From: JACKIC01 sp964392305
GTDB lineage: Bacteria; Planctomycetota; UBA1135; UBA2386
DNA: 64,000 nucleotides
Assembly (NCBI GenBank): GCA_964392305.1
Contig: CAYMPV010000024.1
Span: 1-64,000, forward strand
Reading direction: 5' to 3'
The notes beneath the pieces are model-generated. The model did no database searches and was not told the origin of the DNA. It saw nothing but the letters and a program-made list of their open reading frames with translations. Positions within the stretch are counted from its first letter, which is position 1; each line of letters opens with the position of its first letter. The position numbers were made by a program, and so were the translations under genes. Shown in pieces: positions 26,965 to 36,561 of the stretch.

Positions 26965-27945
26965 TCAGGACTTCGGCGGCAGCACCAGCACCTGGTCCGG
27001 CTTCAGCTTTTCGGTCACGCCCGGATTGGCGCGCTTGATCTCCGGCACCATCTTGTCGGCCTGAGTGCGCCCGTAGGTGCGGGCCGCGATCGCCCACAGC
27101 GAATCGCCGCTCTTCACCGTGTAGCGGGTCGCCCCAGAGCCACCGACCAGGCCGCGATCGGCAGTCAGCACGCCAGCGTTCTGGCCCACTGCGCTCTTGT
27201 CCGCAAGGGCGCCCGTATCCGCACCAGCACCCGGCTCGCGGAAGCCAGGAGATTCCGGCACCTGCGGCTGCAGGAGGTCACCGATCCGACCCGAATCCTG
27301 GCGGCTCGGTCCGGCCGGAGCCTGCCCCCCACCCGTCGGCAGGTTGCCGTCGTTGAGACCGATGCCGCGGTCACCGTTGGCAACGCCAGCGAGCTTCTTG
27401 GCCTGACGCGCCTCGTGCACTTCGAGCACGATCTCGTCGTCGACCCATGGCACCGCGACCTCCTTGCCGATCTTGAGCATGCCAAGGTCCTCGTTGAGGC
27501 GCAGCGCCTTCTCGACGAAGTCGCGCGAGCCGCACCAGCGCACCACCAGGGTCTCGAGCGAATCCCCGGCGCGCGCGGTGACCCAGCGCACCGTGTACTC
27601 ACGGCGGCTCGGGCCGAGCTGCTGAGCGACCAGGTCGGCGGCGACCATCGCGGTGCTGCGGCTGACCAGGGGCTGCTCGCCGGTCTGATTGCCGGCCCCA
27701 GGGGTATTGCCGGCCCCAGGGGCAACCGGATCGCCGCTTGCCGGAGTGCCCTCAGGCTTCTTGGTGCCCAGCAGGTCACCGATGTCCTTGAGTTCCCGGC
27801 CCTCCAGCTCCTGCGCCGAGTTGTCGGCGTCGGTCTTCGAACGCAACCCTGCGGCGGCGTCGTTGCCGAACCAGACCGCGATGACCAGGATCACCGCGAG
27901 GAAGCCCGTGACTGCGTAAACCAGCAAACGCTCGTTCTGCTTCAT
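26965..27945 (-). CDS. membrane-anchored LysM protein
   Basis: A 326-residue protein with one N-terminal membrane anchor (LLVYAVTGFLAVILVIAVWF, residues 7-26). A long Gly/Pro-rich linker follows. A LysM-like region at about 115-165 (VTARAGDSLETLVVRWCG, then IGKEVAVP) precedes a second low-complexity linker and a canonical C-terminal LysM (YTVKSGDSLWAIAARTYG, then LKPDQVLVLP). LysM binds N-acetylglucosamine of peptidoglycan, so the protein probably tethers the inner membrane to the cell wall. GGAGGG lies six bases before the ATG. No catalytic domain is present. Confidence 0.85.
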   Translation of the reverse strand: MKQNERLLVYAVTGFLAVILVIAVWFGNDAAAGLRSKTDADNSAQELEGRELKDIGDLLGTKKPEGTPASGDPVAPGAGNTPGAGNQTGEQPLVSRSTAMVAADLVAQQLGPSRREYTVRWVTARAGDSLETLVVRWCGSRDFVEKALRLNEDLGMLKIGKEVAVPWVDDEIVLEVHEARQAKKLAGVANGDRGIGLNDGNLPTGGGQAPAGPSRQDSGRIGDLLQPQVPESPGFREPGAGADTGALADKSAVGQNAGVLTADRGLVGGSGATRYTVKSGDSLWAIAARTYGRTQADKMVPEIKRANPGVTEKLKPDQVLVLPPKS

Positions 27946-28254
27946 GTGTCCCTCCGTGGCGCGCGTGCCGCCCGGCACCCGGCCTGAACTGTCGTGTCGG
28001 AACCGGCGAAGCGGATCCCAAACACCTTGCTCAACCGCCAATCGCGACGAGCCACGCTGCGGAATTGCGAAGCGTCGCCCGGGTTCTCGCCAACGATCCG
28101 GCGCGTTGACCGCCCGCGGGGAACCACCCGCGGACCACACCGGCTCGTGGTGGGCATTCCCACCGAGTTGCGCATGCTAGAAAACCTGCGGGCGCGGCGC
28201 TACTGCGCAACCGACGAAGTTCTGCTGCGCAAACGCACCGCGCTTGGCGATCGG
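27946..28254. other. intergenic region without visible gene
   Basis: A 309-bp region between the start of the LysM gene and the stop of the M28 peptidase gene, both on the minus strand. Only short GC-rich inverted repeats are seen (e.g. GTGCCG/CGGCAC). The LysM promoter must lie here but no convincing -35/-10 pair was found. Confidence 0.5.
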
Positions 28255-30003
28255 TCAGCCGCCGCGCCGGAACTGCACGTCGCTCTTGGGCAAGGCACCC
28301 TTGAGGGTCTCGTCACCGCGCCGGAACACGAACTCGACGTTGTCGCCCTCGACCTCGCGCGCGAACTGGAAGATCTGCCGCAGGCTCTCGATCTTCTTGC
28401 CGCCCACCTCGACCAGCACGTCGCCGTCCTTGATGCCCAGCTTGGCAGCGCGGCCGTCGGCCTTGACGTCCTTGAACTTCATGCCCTCGAAGCTCGCGCC
28501 GAACCAGCCCTCGGCGAACGCCGACGACTGGCCCCGCCCGCCGCCGGCCGAGACGCCTTCGCGGTCGAGCAACTGATCGAGATTGGCCGTGCCCAGGGCC
28601 GCGATCGCGATCACCGTCGCGGTGTGGCGTTGGTACTCCTCGATCGCAACGTCGATCGTGTCCCACTGCGTGTGCCAGGTGTACTGGAAGTAGTCGCTGC
28701 GGCCCTTGAGACCCCAGGACCAGGCTGGCACGCCGGCAGCGATGAAGGAGGCGTGGTCGCTGCCGCCGCCGCCGCGCACCGACTGCACCTTGCGCAGGTC
28801 GAAGACGTCATCGGCCCAGTCCTCGTCGGGCGCCTTCATCAGCCGGTTGACGTGGGCGAACACGGGCTCGAGCTGTTCGGCCATCTTCGCGGTGACCGAC
28901 AGCGTCTGCGCCCAGTTGGTGCCGGTGTCGTGATTGAAGACCGCCGAGACCTTGTCCATCTCGGTGCGGCGACGCTGCACGTGACCGCGGCTGCCGAGCA
29001 ACCCCTGCTCCTCGCCACCCCACAGGCAGAAACGGATCGTGCGTTTGGGCTTGGCGCCGACCGCGGCCAGGATGCGCGCCGCCTCGAGCGTCGAGGTCGC
29101 GCCGGTGCCGTTGTCGGTCGTGCCTTGCGCCTGGTGCCAGCTGTCGAGGTGGCCGCAGACGACCACGACCTCGTCGGGCTTCTCGGTGCCGCGGATCTCG
29201 GCGATCACGTTGTGCAGCTTGATCGGGCCCTTCTTGAAGCTGTTCTGGATGTCGAACTCGCAGATCGGCGCCTCGCCGCCGCCACTGCCGGCCTGCTCGA
29301 GCAGCTCGAGCAACTGGTCGGCGTCGTCGGCACGCACGGCGATCGACGGCACGGTCGGCACGTCGTCGATCGACTTCATCGCCGTGCGCTGGTCGCCGAA
29401 CACCCGCACGCGCGTCGGGAACTGCGGGGTCGGGTCACCGGCGCGGTAGACCCAACCCAGAATGCCGGCTTCCTCACACGCCTGCCGCACGGCCGGCGAC
29501 GGGCGCTGGCGACCGTGGAACAGCCACTTGCCGCGCAGTTCGTCGGCGGCGACGTCTTCGATGCTGGCGGGCGCCATCACCACGAGTCCCTTCTGCATGC
29601 CCTTGGTGCCCGCGGTCCATGCCTCGGTGGCCACGTACATGTCGAGCTGGATCGGGTGCACGATGCGGCCGATCCAGGCGCCGCGTTGCCAGGCGAGCTG
29701 CCACTCGCCCCATTCCTCGAGGTGGGCGTCGAGCCCCATCTTCTGGAACTGGGCCAGGCCCCACTCACACGCCTTGGTGAAGTTGTCCGAGCCGGTGAGC
29801 CGGTGCCCGTTGGCGCACAGGTCGCGCAGCAACTGCATCGCGTGGCTGTGTTCGATGCCTTCGAAGACGATCTTCTCGGCCATGCCGGCCGGCAGCGGGT
29901 CGGCCTGCGTCGGCGTCGTGGCGACCGCGGCATCCTGGGCCGACAGCGCGGGAATCAACAGGAACGGCAACAGGCTACAGGCGGCGGCACGCAGCATCTT
30001 CAT
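28255..30003 (-). CDS. secreted M28-family zinc peptidase with PDZ domain
   Basis: A 582-residue exported metallopeptidase. The signal peptide spans about 1-22 (LLPFLLIPALSAQ). A PA-type insert lies near 130-220. The M28 core carries the zinc ligands and acidic residues in GHLDSW (His, Asp), DNGTGA (bridging Asp), GGEEQGLLGS (catalytic Glu pair) and FNHDTGTN; the last His lies in WHTQWDT. The C-terminal ~85 residues form a PDZ-like domain (VKADGRAAKLGIKDGDVLVEVGG). Such peptidases release N-terminal amino acids outside the cytoplasm. ATG 30003 is supported by the signal peptide. Confidence 0.92.
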   Translation of the reverse strand: MKMLRAAACSLLPFLLIPALSAQDAAVATTPTQADPLPAGMAEKIVFEGIEHSHAMQLLRDLCANGHRLTGSDNFTKACEWGLAQFQKMGLDAHLEEWGEWQLAWQRGAWIGRIVHPIQLDMYVATEAWTAGTKGMQKGLVVMAPASIEDVAADELRGKWLFHGRQRPSPAVRQACEEAGILGWVYRAGDPTPQFPTRVRVFGDQRTAMKSIDDVPTVPSIAVRADDADQLLELLEQAGSGGGEAPICEFDIQNSFKKGPIKLHNVIAEIRGTEKPDEVVVVCGHLDSWHQAQGTTDNGTGATSTLEAARILAAVGAKPKRTIRFCLWGGEEQGLLGSRGHVQRRRTEMDKVSAVFNHDTGTNWAQTLSVTAKMAEQLEPVFAHVNRLMKAPDEDWADDVFDLRKVQSVRGGGGSDHASFIAAGVPAWSWGLKGRSDYFQYTWHTQWDTIDVAIEEYQRHTATVIAIAALGTANLDQLLDREGVSAGGGRGQSSAFAEGWFGASFEGMKFKDVKADGRAAKLGIKDGDVLVEVGGKKIESLRQIFQFAREVEGDNVEFVFRRGDETLKGALPKSDVQFRRGG

Positions 30004-30274
30004 GGGCTTTCTCGGGACAGGCGAAGGCCCGGTCTTTACGCGGCGCCCCCACCGATTGCGAGCCGATGCGCTGCAACGCGGTTGTCCCGCCCCCAGGAGT
30101 CTGGGACGCGGAAGCACAGGGCGCATTGCACCCGCCCCCCGCCCCTGCTCGCGCCGCCGAAGCCTCGCCGAATCGGCTGGATTCGACTGCGTTTCGCCGC
30201 CGCGACCAGAGGGCAGGCTGCAGGCACACTGCATCCCTGCCTCCCGTGTCCCAGACTCCCAGGCGCGGCAGTGA

Positions 30275-31594
30275 TCAGCCCAGGTAGGGCGCCAACGCGA
30301 CCTTCATCTCCTGATCGGCGGCCTCGGCCGTGAACTCGGTGAAGCCGCGGCGCAGATACTCGGCGAAGTAGGCGCGCAGCCCCGCGGCGTCGTAGGCGCC
30401 GCCGTTGTCACCGAACTTGGTCACGAACGGCGTGAAGTGCGGATACAGCGCGTCGGCGCCGTGTTTGCCCCACCAGTCGCCGTGCAGCGTGGTCTTGCAG
30501 AAGTTGCCGATCAGGATGTCGTCAAACGCGTTCCACTGCACCGCCGAGACCAGCGACTGGCGCGGCGTCGCGAACGTCACGCCGCGGCCGTGCCCCTTGC
30601 CGAGGTCGACGGTCGTCTCCCGGCCGCCGACCGCGAACTTGACGAAGTCGAAGTGCGCCTGCAGGTGCTCGAACTTGCCGAAGTAGGTGCGCAGCAGTTC
30701 CTGCTCGTCGCGCTCGAGCGGCGTGCTCCAGTCGTCGCCGTAGACCGACGGATCCTCGGGCGGACCGTCGTTGGCCTTGGGGCCGATCTTCTCGTAGGTG
30801 CCGGTGTGCAGATCGAACTGCACGTAGGCGGGCAGACACGTGCGTTTGCCGCCGTCGAACCCCTTGGCGTGGTCCTCGATCGGCGTCGCGCAGGAGTCGG
30901 CCCAGACGCTGTCGCTGCGGTTGTAGCGGTGCATCGAGCTCGACGGCGCGAAGTAGTCGATGTCGTAGTGGTGCAGCAGCGCGGCGATGCCGGGCCCTTG
31001 CGGCGTGTGTGCCATCGCGGCGGGCGGCACGCGGCGGCCCTGTTCGTCGAAGAAGTTGATCATGTCGGCGTCGCCGTAGCCGGTCAGGCAGGCGATCACC
31101 GTGCGTTTGCGGAAGTTCGTGCGTTCGCGATCGAGGAAGCGGCTGCTGCCGCGATTGCCGGCGTCGTTGGCGTCGACGATCAGATGGCCGTCGAGGTCGA
31201 CGACCAGTGACGCGTCCTGGTTGTAGTTGGCGAGCGCGGCGATGCGCATGCGGTCGCTGACCTGCAGCCACTGCCCACACTTCATCACCGTGACGTCGTA
31301 GCCCATGCCGCGCAGGTCGCGTGCGATGCGACCTCCGTAGTGATCGGCCAGCAGGATCTTCTTGTCGCGCAGCGGTTCGAGCGACGGCAGGCTCAGGTGG
31401 TCGGGGTGACCGTGTGAGATCCACAGGAACTTGCACGCAGCGACGTTCTCCTGCTGTTGCCGCGGCACCTCGTGGCTGAGCCGCCAGGCGCCGAAGTAGG
31501 CGGTGCCGTGCAGCCATGGATCGGTGGCGAGCACGGGTCCGCGGTCGTGGAAGATGAGGCAGGCGTTGCCGATCGTCTCGAAGCCCAGGTCCAT
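30275..31594 (-). CDS. MBL-fold metallohydrolase
   Basis: A 439-residue cytoplasmic protein. The N-terminal beta-lactamase-like fold carries the metal motif SHGHPDHLS (H-x-H-x-D-H). The early strand reads IGNACLIFHDRG and is followed by DPWLHG, as in the UlaG/RomA-like group. The C-terminal half (from about 230) has no recognised family; its texture (LPAYVQFDLHTGTYEKIGP) resembles UlaG-like proteins of planctomycetes that act on small organic phosphates or lipids. The substrate is unknown. ATG 31594 or 31630 is possible; the first is used because the fold begins right after it. Confidence 0.8.
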   Translation of the reverse strand: MDLGFETIGNACLIFHDRGPVLATDPWLHGTAYFGAWRLSHEVPRQQQENVAACKFLWISHGHPDHLSLPSLEPLRDKKILLADHYGGRIARDLRGMGYDVTVMKCGQWLQVSDRMRIAALANYNQDASLVVDLDGHLIVDANDAGNRGSSRFLDRERTNFRKRTVIACLTGYGDADMINFFDEQGRRVPPAAMAHTPQGPGIAALLHHYDIDYFAPSSSMHRYNRSDSVWADSCATPIEDHAKGFDGGKRTCLPAYVQFDLHTGTYEKIGPKANDGPPEDPSVYGDDWSTPLERDEQELLRTYFGKFEHLQAHFDFVKFAVGGRETTVDLGKGHGRGVTFATPRQSLVSAVQWNAFDDILIGNFCKTTLHGDWWGKHGADALYPHFTPFVTKFGDNGGAYDAAGLRAYFAEYLRRGFTEFTAEAADQEMKVALAPYLG

Positions 31595-31694
31595 CGACGC
31601 GGTGTATCGACTGTGCCGCTCGCGCGCCATGGGCACGATGGCGCAGCCGGCGATGCCTGACCAGGCCGTCGCCTGGCGCGGAAAGCGCACGGAA

Positions 31695-31724
31695 CCTGCC
31701 CCCCATGCGCGTCTGTGGGGCAGG
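31695..31724 (+). promoter_or_regulatory. hairpin overlapping the ribosome site of the first Rpn-like gene
   Basis: CCTGCCCC pairs perfectly with GGGGCAGG around a 14-nt loop. The right arm ends in the AGG of the likely Shine-Dalgarno AGGAG, so folding could limit translation. A related hairpin (45630-45655) precedes the second Rpn-like gene. Confidence 0.5.
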
Positions 31725-31729
31725 AGAAC

Positions 31730-32707
31730 GTGTTGGCTCAACCCCACGACGACCTGTTCCACTTCGTCTTCGCACATGCGTCGCTGGCCGCCGCATGGCT
31801 GCGGTGGCTGCTGCCTGCCCATTGGCAAGCGGAGATCGAGTGGCACACCCTCGCTCCAGAACCGCAGAAGGTGAACCGTGCCTCGCTGCGCCAGGAGATC
31901 ACCGACCAGGTGTTCGTGGCAATGCGCCGCAACGGCGGCGAAGTGCGGTTCGTGCTCGAACACAAGAGCTGGTCGGACCGGCGATTCGAACTGCAGATCG
32001 CGTCCTACGTGGTGCTGCTGTCACGTCGCGCACTGCGCAAGGCACCGGGCCGGCCGGCGGTGGTGATCCCCGCACTGCTCTACCACGGCAGCACCGCGCT
32101 GCCGGACGCCGCAGCCACCGACGACCTCGACAACGCGTTCGCGCCGCGACTGCGCCTCCTCGTCGACGACCTGCAGCGTCAGGACGAGGCGGCGATCCGC
32201 AACGCCCCTCTGCCTCCCGTGCTGGTGCTCACCCGCCTCGCCCTGCGATTCTTCCGTGAGCAGTCCGACGACGACACGCTCGCGGCGCTGCGGCGGTGGG
32301 CCGATCTGCTGCGCGCCGTCGACGCCGAAGCGGGGCCACCCGCGGGAGCCGACGCCATCGCCGCCATCGCCTGTTATTGTCTTCGCGTCCGCGAGATCGA
32401 ACCCCGCACCCTGCAGCTGCTGCTCGAACACATCCTGCAACGCCCGGAGCACACCGTCATGTCCACCGCCGAGAGACTCAAGCGAGAAGGTCTGGAACTG
32501 GGTCGTCACGAAGGCCGCGTCGAGGGACGCGTCGAGGGGCGCGTCGAGGGCCGGGCCGAGCTGCTGTTGCTGCAACTGCAGAAGCGCTTCGGCTCCGCCG
32601 CGGAGGATCTCGCCCCGCGCATCCGTTCGGCGAGCCTCACCGAGCTCGACCGCTGGGCCGAACGCATTCTCGACGCCGCCACCATCGACGACGTGTTCGC
32701 GAACTGA
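31730..32707 (+). CDS. Rpn/YhgA-like PD-(D/E)XK nuclease (recombination-promoting)
   Basis: A 325-residue protein of the Rpn (transposase_31/YhgA-like) family. The N terminus (PHDDLFHFVFAHASLAAAWL) and the nuclease core (ITDQVFVAMRRN, then VRFVLEHKSW, with Asp and Glu-x-Lys) are intact. The C-terminal tail contains four 12-bp repeats encoding Glu-Gly-Arg-Val units, a common feature of the family. Rpn proteins cleave DNA and stimulate RecA-independent recombination in E. coli; their biological role is debated. GTG 31730 is preferred because AGGAG lies five bases before it; GTG 31715 has none. The next gene starts 8 bp after the stop. Confidence 0.85.
   Translation: MLAQPHDDLFHFVFAHASLAAAWLRWLLPAHWQAEIEWHTLAPEPQKVNRASLRQEITDQVFVAMRRNGGEVRFVLEHKSWSDRRFELQIASYVVLLSRRALRKAPGRPAVVIPALLYHGSTALPDAAATDDLDNAFAPRLRLLVDDLQRQDEAAIRNAPLPPVLVLTRLALRFFREQSDDDTLAALRRWADLLRAVDAEAGPPAGADAIAAIACYCLRVREIEPRTLQLLLEHILQRPEHTVMSTAERLKREGLELGRHEGRVEGRVEGRVEGRAELLLLQLQKRFGSAAEDLAPRIRSASLTELDRWAERILDAATIDDVFAN
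32510..32557 (+). repeat. 4 x 12-bp in-frame tandem repeat
   Basis: Four units (GAAGGCCGCGTC and variants) encode E-G-R-V/A in the Rpn-like protein. The units have diverged at third positions, so unlike the second gene's repeats they are not freshly expanded. Confidence 0.85.
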
Positions 32708-32715
32708 CCCGACCC

Positions 32716-35700
32716 GTGCTGACCGCCTTCCACCCCACCGTTGCCCGCTGGTTCCACCAGCGCCTCGGCCAGCCGTCCGAACCGCAGCAACTGGCGTGGC
32801 CGAAGATCCGCGCCGGCGAACACGTGCTGATCGCGGCGCCGACCGGCTCGGGCAAGACGCTGGCCGCGTTCCTGCACTCACTCGACCGGTTGCTGCAGCA
32901 GGGCGCCGCGCTGCCCGACGAATTGCAGATCGTCTACGTCTCGCCGCTGCGGGCGCTGGCCAACGACGTGCAGAAGAACCTGCAGCAGCCGCTCGCCGAG
33001 CTGCGTGAGCTCGACCCGGCACTGCCCGACGTGCGCGTGATGGTGCGCAGCGGCGACACGCCGGCGAGCGAACGTGCGGCGATGACCCGCAAGGCGCCGC
33101 ACATCCTGGTCACCACGCCGGAGTCGCTCTACATCCTGCTGACCAGCGTGCGCGGCCGGGCGATGCTGAGCACGGCGAAGACCCTGATCGTCGACGAGAT
33201 CCACGCGCTCGCGGCCGGCAAACGCGGCTGCCACCTGGCGCTGTCGTGTGAACGACTCGACCGGCTGGTGACGCAAGCCGGCGGCCGGCTGCAGCGCATC
33301 GGCCTGTCGGCGACGCAGCGGCCGATCGAAGCGACCGCGGGCCTGCTCGCCGGCACCGGTCGGCCGTGCACGATCGTCGACGTCGGCCACCGCCGCACCC
33401 TCGACCTGCAGCTGCAGGTGCCCGGCGCGCCGCTCGACACGATCTGCGACACCGAGACCTGGGCCGAGATCTTCGACCAGATCGCCGCGCTGGTCGGCGA
33501 ACATCGCACCACGTTGGTGTTCACCAACACGCGCAAGCTCGCCGAACGCGTCGCCGCGCGCCTCGCCGAACGCCTGGGCAAGGAACACGTCACCAGCCAC
33601 CACGGTTCGCTGTCGAAGGCGCGCCGACTCGACGCCGAGCAGCGCCTCAAGCACGGCCAGCTCAAGGCCCTGGTCGCCACCAGCTCGCTCGAACTCGGCA
33701 TCGACATCGGCGACGTCGACCTGGTCGTGCAGATCGGCCCGACACCGGCGATCGCGGCGTTCCTGCAGCGCGTCGGCCGCGCCGGCCACGGCATCGGCAG
33801 GCTGCCCAAGGGTCGGCTGTTCCCGCTGACGCGCGACGACCTGGTCGCCTGCACCGCCCTGCTGCTCGCAGTGCGCACGGGCGACCTCGACCGCACCACC
33901 CAGCCGCGGCATCCGTTCGACATCCTCGCCCAGCAACTGGTCGCCACGGTGGCGTGCGAGACGATCGCCGAGGACGACTTGTATGCGCTGGCGCAGACGG
34001 CGTGGCCGTTTCGCGAACTGCCGCGCGAGCGCTTCGACGCCGTGCTGGCGATGCACGCGGGCGAGCGCACGGCGCTGCTGCACCGCGACAGCGTGCACCG
34101 CACCGTGCGCGGCACACGCCGCGCGCGGCTCACCGCGATCACCTGCGGCGGCGCGATTGCCGACGTCGCCGACTGGCAGGTCGTGCTCGACCACGACGAC
34201 ACCGCGGTCGGCACCGTGCACGAGGACTTCGCGATCGAGTCGTCGGTCGGCGACGTGTTCCAGCTCGGCGCGACCAGCTGGCAGATCCGGCGGCTCGGCA
34301 GCGGCAAGCTGCGCGTCACCGAAGCGCCCGGCGTGCCCCCGAGCCTGCCGTTCTGGGTCGCCGAAGGGCCGTCGCGGTCGGCGGAACTCAGCGCCGCGGT
34401 GGCGCAGGTGCGCGAACACGGCGTCGACGCGGCCTGGCTGACGCGCGAATGTGGCATCCCACTCGCCGCGGCCGAACAACTGGCCGAGTACCTGCGCGCC
34501 GGCGCCGCCGCACTTGGCGCGATGCCGACCCAGGACCGTCTGGTGCTCGAACGGTTCTTCGACGAAACCGGCGGCCAGCAGCTGGTACTGCACAGCCCGT
34601 TCGGCAGCCGGATCAACCGCGCCTTCGGGCTGGCGCTGCGCAAACGGTTCTGCGTCGGTTTCGGTTTCGAACTGCAGGCCGCGGCCAACGAGGAGGCGGT
34701 ACTGATCTCGCTCGGGCCGATGCACAGCTTTCCGCTCGAGGACGTCTGGCAGTTCCTGCACCCGAACACCGCGACCGAAGTGCTCACCCAGGCCGTGTTG
34801 CCGGCGCCGATGTTCGCCGCACGATGGCGCTGGAACGTGACCCGCTCGCTGCTGGTCGAACGTTCTCGCGGCGGCAAGAAGGTACCCGCGCCGCTGCTGC
34901 GGTTCCGCGCCGACGACGCGCTGGCCGCCGCGTTCCCGGCGGCGTTGGCGTGTCCCGAGACGCTGCCGCCGGGGCCGATCGAGGTACCCCAAGGGCACCC
35001 GGTGGTCGACCAGACGATCGCCGATTGCATGTTCGAGGCGATGGACCTCGATGGTTTCCTGGCGCTGCTGACGCGCGTGCGCAACGGCGACATCGGCCTG
35101 CACGTGATCGACGGCAACGAACCGTCGCCGTTCGCAGCCGGCATCCTGCACGCGATGCCGTACGCGTTCCTCGACGACGCGCCGCTCGAAGAACGCCGCA
35201 CCCAGGCCGTGGCCGGCGCCCAACGCGGCGCGCGTTCGTCGTCGTCGGGCGAGCGCGGCAGCGACCTCGACCCCGCGGCGGTCGCGACCGTGCAGGAACA
35301 ATGCTGGCCCGATCCCCGTTCGGCCGAAGAGCTGCACGAAGCGCTCGGCTGGATGGGCTGGCTCGACGAGCACGAGGTGCCGCCGGCGTGGCGCGAGTGG
35401 CTCGACACCCTGGCGGCGGACGGTCGCGCGCGGCGCGATGGCGCGCGCTGGTTCGCCGCCGAAGCCAGTCGCGAGTCGCTCGACCGCTGGCGCGGCAGGC
35501 TCGAGGCGCAGTTCCCGATCTACGTCGACACCGTGCCCGAGAACGAACTCGAATGGCTGCGCACCCTCGAGGCGGAAGGCACGGCGATGCGGGCACGCTG
35601 CCACGGCCGCGAACTGTTCGGCCACCGCCGGCTGCTGGCACGCGCCCGCAACACCATGCTCGAACGGTTGCGCGCGGCAGTGCAACCCGTCAGTCCGGCC

Positions 35701-36540
35701 GAGTTCGCCGCGTTCCTGCCCGGCTGGCAACACGTCGGCGACGCCGACAACGCGGGCCCACGCGGCTTGGGCAACACGCTGCACCAACTCAGCACCGCGA
35801 CATTCGCAGCCAGCGACTGGGAGACCGCGATCCTGCCCGAACGGATCGCCGGCTTCCGCCGCGAGCACCTCGATCAGGTGACACTGTCGGGCGAGTTCGT
35901 GTGGCTACGCCTGTGGGGTCCGTGGCGCGGACCGCTGAGCCGGTGCCCGATCTCGATCGTGCCGCGGGCCGAGTTGCAGCGCTGGCTGGAACTGCCGCTC
36001 GAACACCCCGACACCACCGCGCTCGGCGGACCGGCGCGCACGCTGCACGCCATCCTGCAACAGCGTGGGGCCGTGTTCCCGACCGACCTCGAGACCGCCA
36101 GTCGGCTCCTGCCGAGCCAGCTCGAAGAAGGTCTGTCCGAGTTGGTCGGGCACGGCCTGGCCAGCTGCGACTCGTTCGCGGCGATGCGGCAGCTGGCGAT
36201 CGCGCCGAGCCGGCGGCACTTCCCGGTGTTCGCAGTCGGCCGCTGGAGCCTGGTGCCGTGGCCCGAAGACAACGAACGCGCCAGCGAAGCCGCGATCGAA
36301 CTGATCGCGCTCGCGGCGCTGCGCCGTTTCGGTGTGGTTTGCCACACGCTGCTGCTCGAACACAAGTTTCCCGTACCGTGGCGATTGATGTTGCGCGCGC
36401 TGCGCAGCCTCGAGCTGCGCGGCGAAGCGCGCGGCGGACGCTTCGTCAGCGGCTGGGCGGGTGAGCAGTACGCGCTACCGGCGGCGGTCACCCGCCTGCG
36501 GGCGGCGCGGCCGACCGCGGTCGCGTCGACGGTCGGCTGA
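32716..36540 (+). CDS. Lhr-like DEAD/DEAH-box helicase
   Basis: A 1274-residue superfamily 2 helicase. Helicase core: QPSEPQQLAWPKI (Q-motif-like), motif I APTGSGKT, motif Ia SPLRALANDV, motif II DEIH, motif III SAT, then FTNTRKLAE, TSSLELGIDIG and motif VI QRVGRAGHG. The C-terminal ~800 residues form the Lhr-specific region with winged-helix and DUF4968-like parts. Lhr proteins unwind DNA or RNA-DNA hybrids in repair. GTG 32716 opens on AFHPTVARWFHQR, the usual Lhr N terminus. It follows the Rpn-like gene by 8 bp, perhaps a nucleic-acid-processing operon (inference). Confidence 0.92.
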   Translation: MLTAFHPTVARWFHQRLGQPSEPQQLAWPKIRAGEHVLIAAPTGSGKTLAAFLHSLDRLLQQGAALPDELQIVYVSPLRALANDVQKNLQQPLAELRELDPALPDVRVMVRSGDTPASERAAMTRKAPHILVTTPESLYILLTSVRGRAMLSTAKTLIVDEIHALAAGKRGCHLALSCERLDRLVTQAGGRLQRIGLSATQRPIEATAGLLAGTGRPCTIVDVGHRRTLDLQLQVPGAPLDTICDTETWAEIFDQIAALVGEHRTTLVFTNTRKLAERVAARLAERLGKEHVTSHHGSLSKARRLDAEQRLKHGQLKALVATSSLELGIDIGDVDLVVQIGPTPAIAAFLQRVGRAGHGIGRLPKGRLFPLTRDDLVACTALLLAVRTGDLDRTTQPRHPFDILAQQLVATVACETIAEDDLYALAQTAWPFRELPRERFDAVLAMHAGERTALLHRDSVHRTVRGTRRARLTAITCGGAIADVADWQVVLDHDDTAVGTVHEDFAIESSVGDVFQLGATSWQIRRLGSGKLRVTEAPGVPPSLPFWVAEGPSRSAELSAAVAQVREHGVDAAWLTRECGIPLAAAEQLAEYLRAGAAALGAMPTQDRLVLERFFDETGGQQLVLHSPFGSRINRAFGLALRKRFCVGFGFELQAAANEEAVLISLGPMHSFPLEDVWQFLHPNTATEVLTQAVLPAPMFAARWRWNVTRSLLVERSRGGKKVPAPLLRFRADDALAAAFPAALACPETLPPGPIEVPQGHPVVDQTIADCMFEAMDLDGFLALLTRVRNGDIGLHVIDGNEPSPFAAGILHAMPYAFLDDAPLEERRTQAVAGAQRGARSSSSGERGSDLDPAAVATVQEQCWPDPRSAEELHEALGWMGWLDEHEVPPAWREWLDTLAADGRARRDGARWFAAEASRESLDRWRGRLEAQFPIYVDTVPENELEWLRTLEAEGTAMRARCHGRELFGHRRLLARARNTMLERLRAAVQPVSPAEFAAFLPGWQHVGDADNAGPRGLGNTLHQLSTATFAASDWETAILPERIAGFRREHLDQVTLSGEFVWLRLWGPWRGPLSRCPISIVPRAELQRWLELPLEHPDTTALGGPARTLHAILQQRGAVFPTDLETASRLLPSQLEEGLSELVGHGLASCDSFAAMRQLAIAPSRRHFPVFAVGRWSLVPWPEDNERASEAAIELIALAALRRFGVVCHTLLLEHKFPVPWRLMLRALRSLELRGEARGGRFVSGWAGEQYALPAAVTRLRAARPTAVASTVG

Positions 36541-36561
36541 GAGGCCGTAGCCGATCGTCGC

